A stretch of DNA of 64,000 nt from Clusia tigrina (lineage: Eukaryota; Arthropoda; Insecta; Diptera; Clusiidae), in assembly GCA_920105625.2 (NCBI GenBank), contig OV050030.1, positions 215,310,325 to 215,374,324 on the forward strand, given 5' to 3'. This document shows positions 61,894 to 64,000 of this stretch, one piece after another. Position 1 is the first letter of the stretch. Each line of letters begins with the position of its first letter. The notes below the pieces were generated by a model. That model was given only the letters and a program-made list of their open reading frames with translations, had not been told where the DNA came from and made no database searches. Both the position numbers and the translations under genes were made by a program.

Positions 61894-64000
61894 TTTGCAA
61901 CAATCAAATGTTTGCAAGTTTTTACTGGAGCGTCATAAAACCTTGAAATTTTGTGACAATAAAGTACTCGAGCCTCTTATCAATTTAAGTTATCGCTCAT
62001 AGCTATGCTACCCTCGAGTCCCAAATCAAACACTGATAAAGCTTCAAATGGCCCAAAATTTTATACGGTGCGTCCGACACCTATCAAAGTTTGCAACAAT
62101 CAAATGCATGTAACTTTTTACTGGAGCGTCATAAAACCTTGAAATTTGGTGACAATAAAGTACTCGAGCCTCTTATCAATTCAAGCTATCGCTCATAGCT
62201 ATGCTACCATTGAGTCGCAAATCAAACACTGATAAAGCTTCAAATGGCCCTAACTTCTATACGGTGCGTCCTATACCTATCAAAGTTTGCAACAATCAAA
62301 TGCATGTAACTTTTTACTGGAGCGTCATAAAACCTTGAAATTTGGTGACAATAAAGTACTCGAACCTCTTATCAATTTAAGCTATCGTTCATAGCTTTGC
62401 TACCCTTGAGTCCAAAATCAAACACTGATAAAACTTCAAATGGCCTCACTTCTATACGATGCGTCCTATACCTATGAAAGTTTGCAACAATCAAATGCTT
62501 GTAACTTTTCATTGGAGCGTAAAATTTTATGACAATAAAGTACTCGTGCCTCTTGTCAATTCAAATTGTCGCTCATTGCTATGCTACCCGTGAGTCCCGA
62601 ATCAAACACTGATAAAACAATGGCCCTAAATTCTGTACTTTTCTTCCTACACTTATCAGAGTTTGCAACAATCCAATGCTTGTAACTTTTTACTGGAGCG
62701 TCATAAAATCTTGAAATTTGGTGACAATGATGTACTCGAGCCTCTTATCAATTTAAGCTATCGGTCATAGCTATGTTACCCTTGAGTCCCAAATCAAACA
62801 CTTATAAAACTTCAAATGGCCCTAACTTCTATACGGTTCGTCCTTTACCTATCAAAGTTTGCAACAATCAAATGCTTGTAACTTTTTACTGGAGCGTCAT
62901 AAAATCTTGAAATTTTGTGACAGTAAAGTAATCGAGCATCTTATCAATTTAAGCTATCGTTCATAGCTATGCTACCCTTGAGTCCCAAATCAAATACGTA
63001 TAAAACTTCAAATGGCCCTAACTTCTATACGGTGCGTCCCACACCTATCAAAGTTTGCAACAATCAATTGCTTGCAACTTTTTACGGGAGTGTCACAAAA
63101 CCTTGAAATTTTGTAACAATAGAGGACTCGAGCCTCTTATCAATTTAAGCTATCGCTCATAGCTACCCTTGAGTGCCAAATCAAACACTGATAAAACTTC
63201 AAATGGCCCTAAATTCTATACGATGCGTCCTATACCTATCAAAGCTTGCAACAATAAAATGCTTGTAACTTTTTATTGGAGCGTAATAAAGTCTTGAAAT
63301 TTTGTGACAATAAAGTAGTCGAGCCTCTTGTCAATTTAAGGTATCGCTCATAGCTACGCTACCCTTGAGTCCCAAATAAAAGACTGATAAGACTTTAAAT
63401 GTCCCTAACGGTGCGTCCTTTAGCTATCAAAGTTTGCAACAATCAAATGCTTGTAACTTTTTACTGGAGCTTAATAAAATCTTGAAATTTTGTGACAATA
63501 AAGTACTCGGGCCTCTTATCAATTTAAGCTATCGCTCATAGCTATGCTACCCTTGAGTTCCAAATCAAACACTGATGAAACTTCAAATGGCCCTAACTTC
63601 TATACAGTGCGTCCTACACCTATCAAAGTTTGCAACAATCAAATGCTTGCAACTTTTTACTGGAGCGTCATAAAACCTTGAAATCTGGTGACAATAAAGT
63701 ACTCGAGCCTCTTATCATTTAAGGCTATCGCTTATAGCTATGCTATCATTGAGTCCCAAATCAAAAACTGCTAAAACTTCAAAAGGCCCTAACTTCTATA
63801 CCGTGCGTCCTACACCTATCAAAGTTTGCAACATTCAAATGCTTGTAACATTTTACTGGAGCGTCATAAAACCTGGAAATTTTGTGACAATAAAGTACTC
63901 GTGCCTCTTATCAACTTAAGCTATCGCTCATAGCGGTGGTACCCTTGAGTCCCAAATCAAACACTGATAAAACTTCAAAAGGCCCTAGCTTCTATACGGT

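Larger units (their letters stand above)
1..64000 (+). repeat. Satellite DNA array, 196-bp monomer, head-to-tail
   Basis: The same 196-bp monomer fills the window. The word TTTGCAACAA or a close variant (TATGCAACAT, TTTGCAACAG) returns every 196 bp over long stretches. All monomers lie in the same orientation, with no inverted block. Landmarks in order within a monomer are TTTGCAACAA, TAACTTTTTACTGG, GAAATTTTGTGACAATAAAG, GTACTCGAGCC, TCATAGCTATGC, TTGAGTCCCAAATCAAACAC, CTTCAAATGGCCCTAACTTC and ATACGGTGCGTCC. The array enters and leaves the window mid-array. Length near nucleosome spacing and nested higher-order structure fit a centromeric or pericentromeric satellite. The function is inference; the repeat itself is directly visible. 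Confidence 0.99.
58330..64000 (+). repeat. Right-hand mosaic satellite segment
   Basis: Mixed subtypes: truncated monomers at 59025, 60899 and 61783, and 11-bp-deletion monomers near 60345, 61436 and 62515. From about 62.5 kb the monomers look less uniform: GCTCATAGCTACCC near 63156 lacks 5 bp, and CCCTAACGGTGCG near 63403 lacks 8 bp. No array edge is reached. Confidence 0.75.

Noticed and set aside
1..64000. CRISPR array or prokaryotic repeat system
   Set aside because: There are no short repeats separated by unique spacers; the entire 196-bp period is conserved, and no cas-like gene is present.
1..64000. CENP-B box, telomeric repeat, tRNA, rRNA or transposon fragments
   Set aside because: I looked for these by eye and saw no convincing match; all sequence is accounted for by the monomer.
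1..64000. Naming the species or a published satellite family
   Set aside because: I do not securely recognise the monomer. A plant origin is only an impression, and a database search of the consensus would be decisive.

Overview
The whole 64 kb window is one uninterrupted satellite DNA array. Every stretch I read, from base 1 to base 64000, is a copy of the same AT-rich monomer in the same head-to-tail orientation. The monomer is 196 bp: the word TTTGCAACAA recurs at 1026, 1222, 1418 and 1614. My hand consensus has 72 G+C in 196 bases (about 37%). Allowing for shortened variants, there are roughly 330-340 monomers. I found no protein-coding gene, RNA gene, transposon, CRISPR array, telomeric repeat or unique-sequence island. 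The organism is therefore a eukaryote, and the locus is most likely centromeric or pericentromeric heterochromatin. A plant is my best guess, from the monomer length near nucleosome spacing and the general style of the motifs; this is inference and not a sequence identification.

The interest lies in the higher-order organisation. Three monomer length classes account exactly for several of the long periods: full (196 bp), a divergent class (192 bp) and a truncated class (111 bp, made by an 85-bp deletion). Layout: 94-2940, 2941-4419 and 4420 onward are three starts of one higher-order repeat (HOR) of 2,847 or 1,479 bp. From 5933 to about 13060 a 2,653-bp, 14-unit HOR is present about 2.7 times. 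From about 13060 to 16290 the 4.2-7.4 kb segment reappears at an offset of 8,843-8,850 bp. From 16291 to about 20900 there is a 13-mer HOR of 2,548 bp, with one extra monomer in its second copy. About 20900-31057 is a mosaic of shorter HORs (about 1.55 kb and 392 bp). 31058-36007 and 36008-40958 are a nearly identical 4.95-kb tandem pair. About 40959-47050 is another mosaic with local rearrangements. About 47050-58330 is a 5.56-kb HOR pair, the second copy enlarged by 387 bp and containing a 976-bp pentamer. 58330-64000 is a mosaic that becomes richer in small deletions towards the right edge. Neither edge of the array is inside the window.

Short open reading frames (60-87 codons) recur, but they are products of the repeat. 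The commonest, 72 codons, arises because the truncated monomer is 111 bp (37 codons), so the frame is kept across two units. They are not annotated as genes. No new enzymatic or defence system is present. What can be read here is a record of unequal exchange: internal ancestral duplication of the monomer, microhomology deletions that then spread as subtypes, subtype zones along the array, and nested duplications that can be put in relative order.
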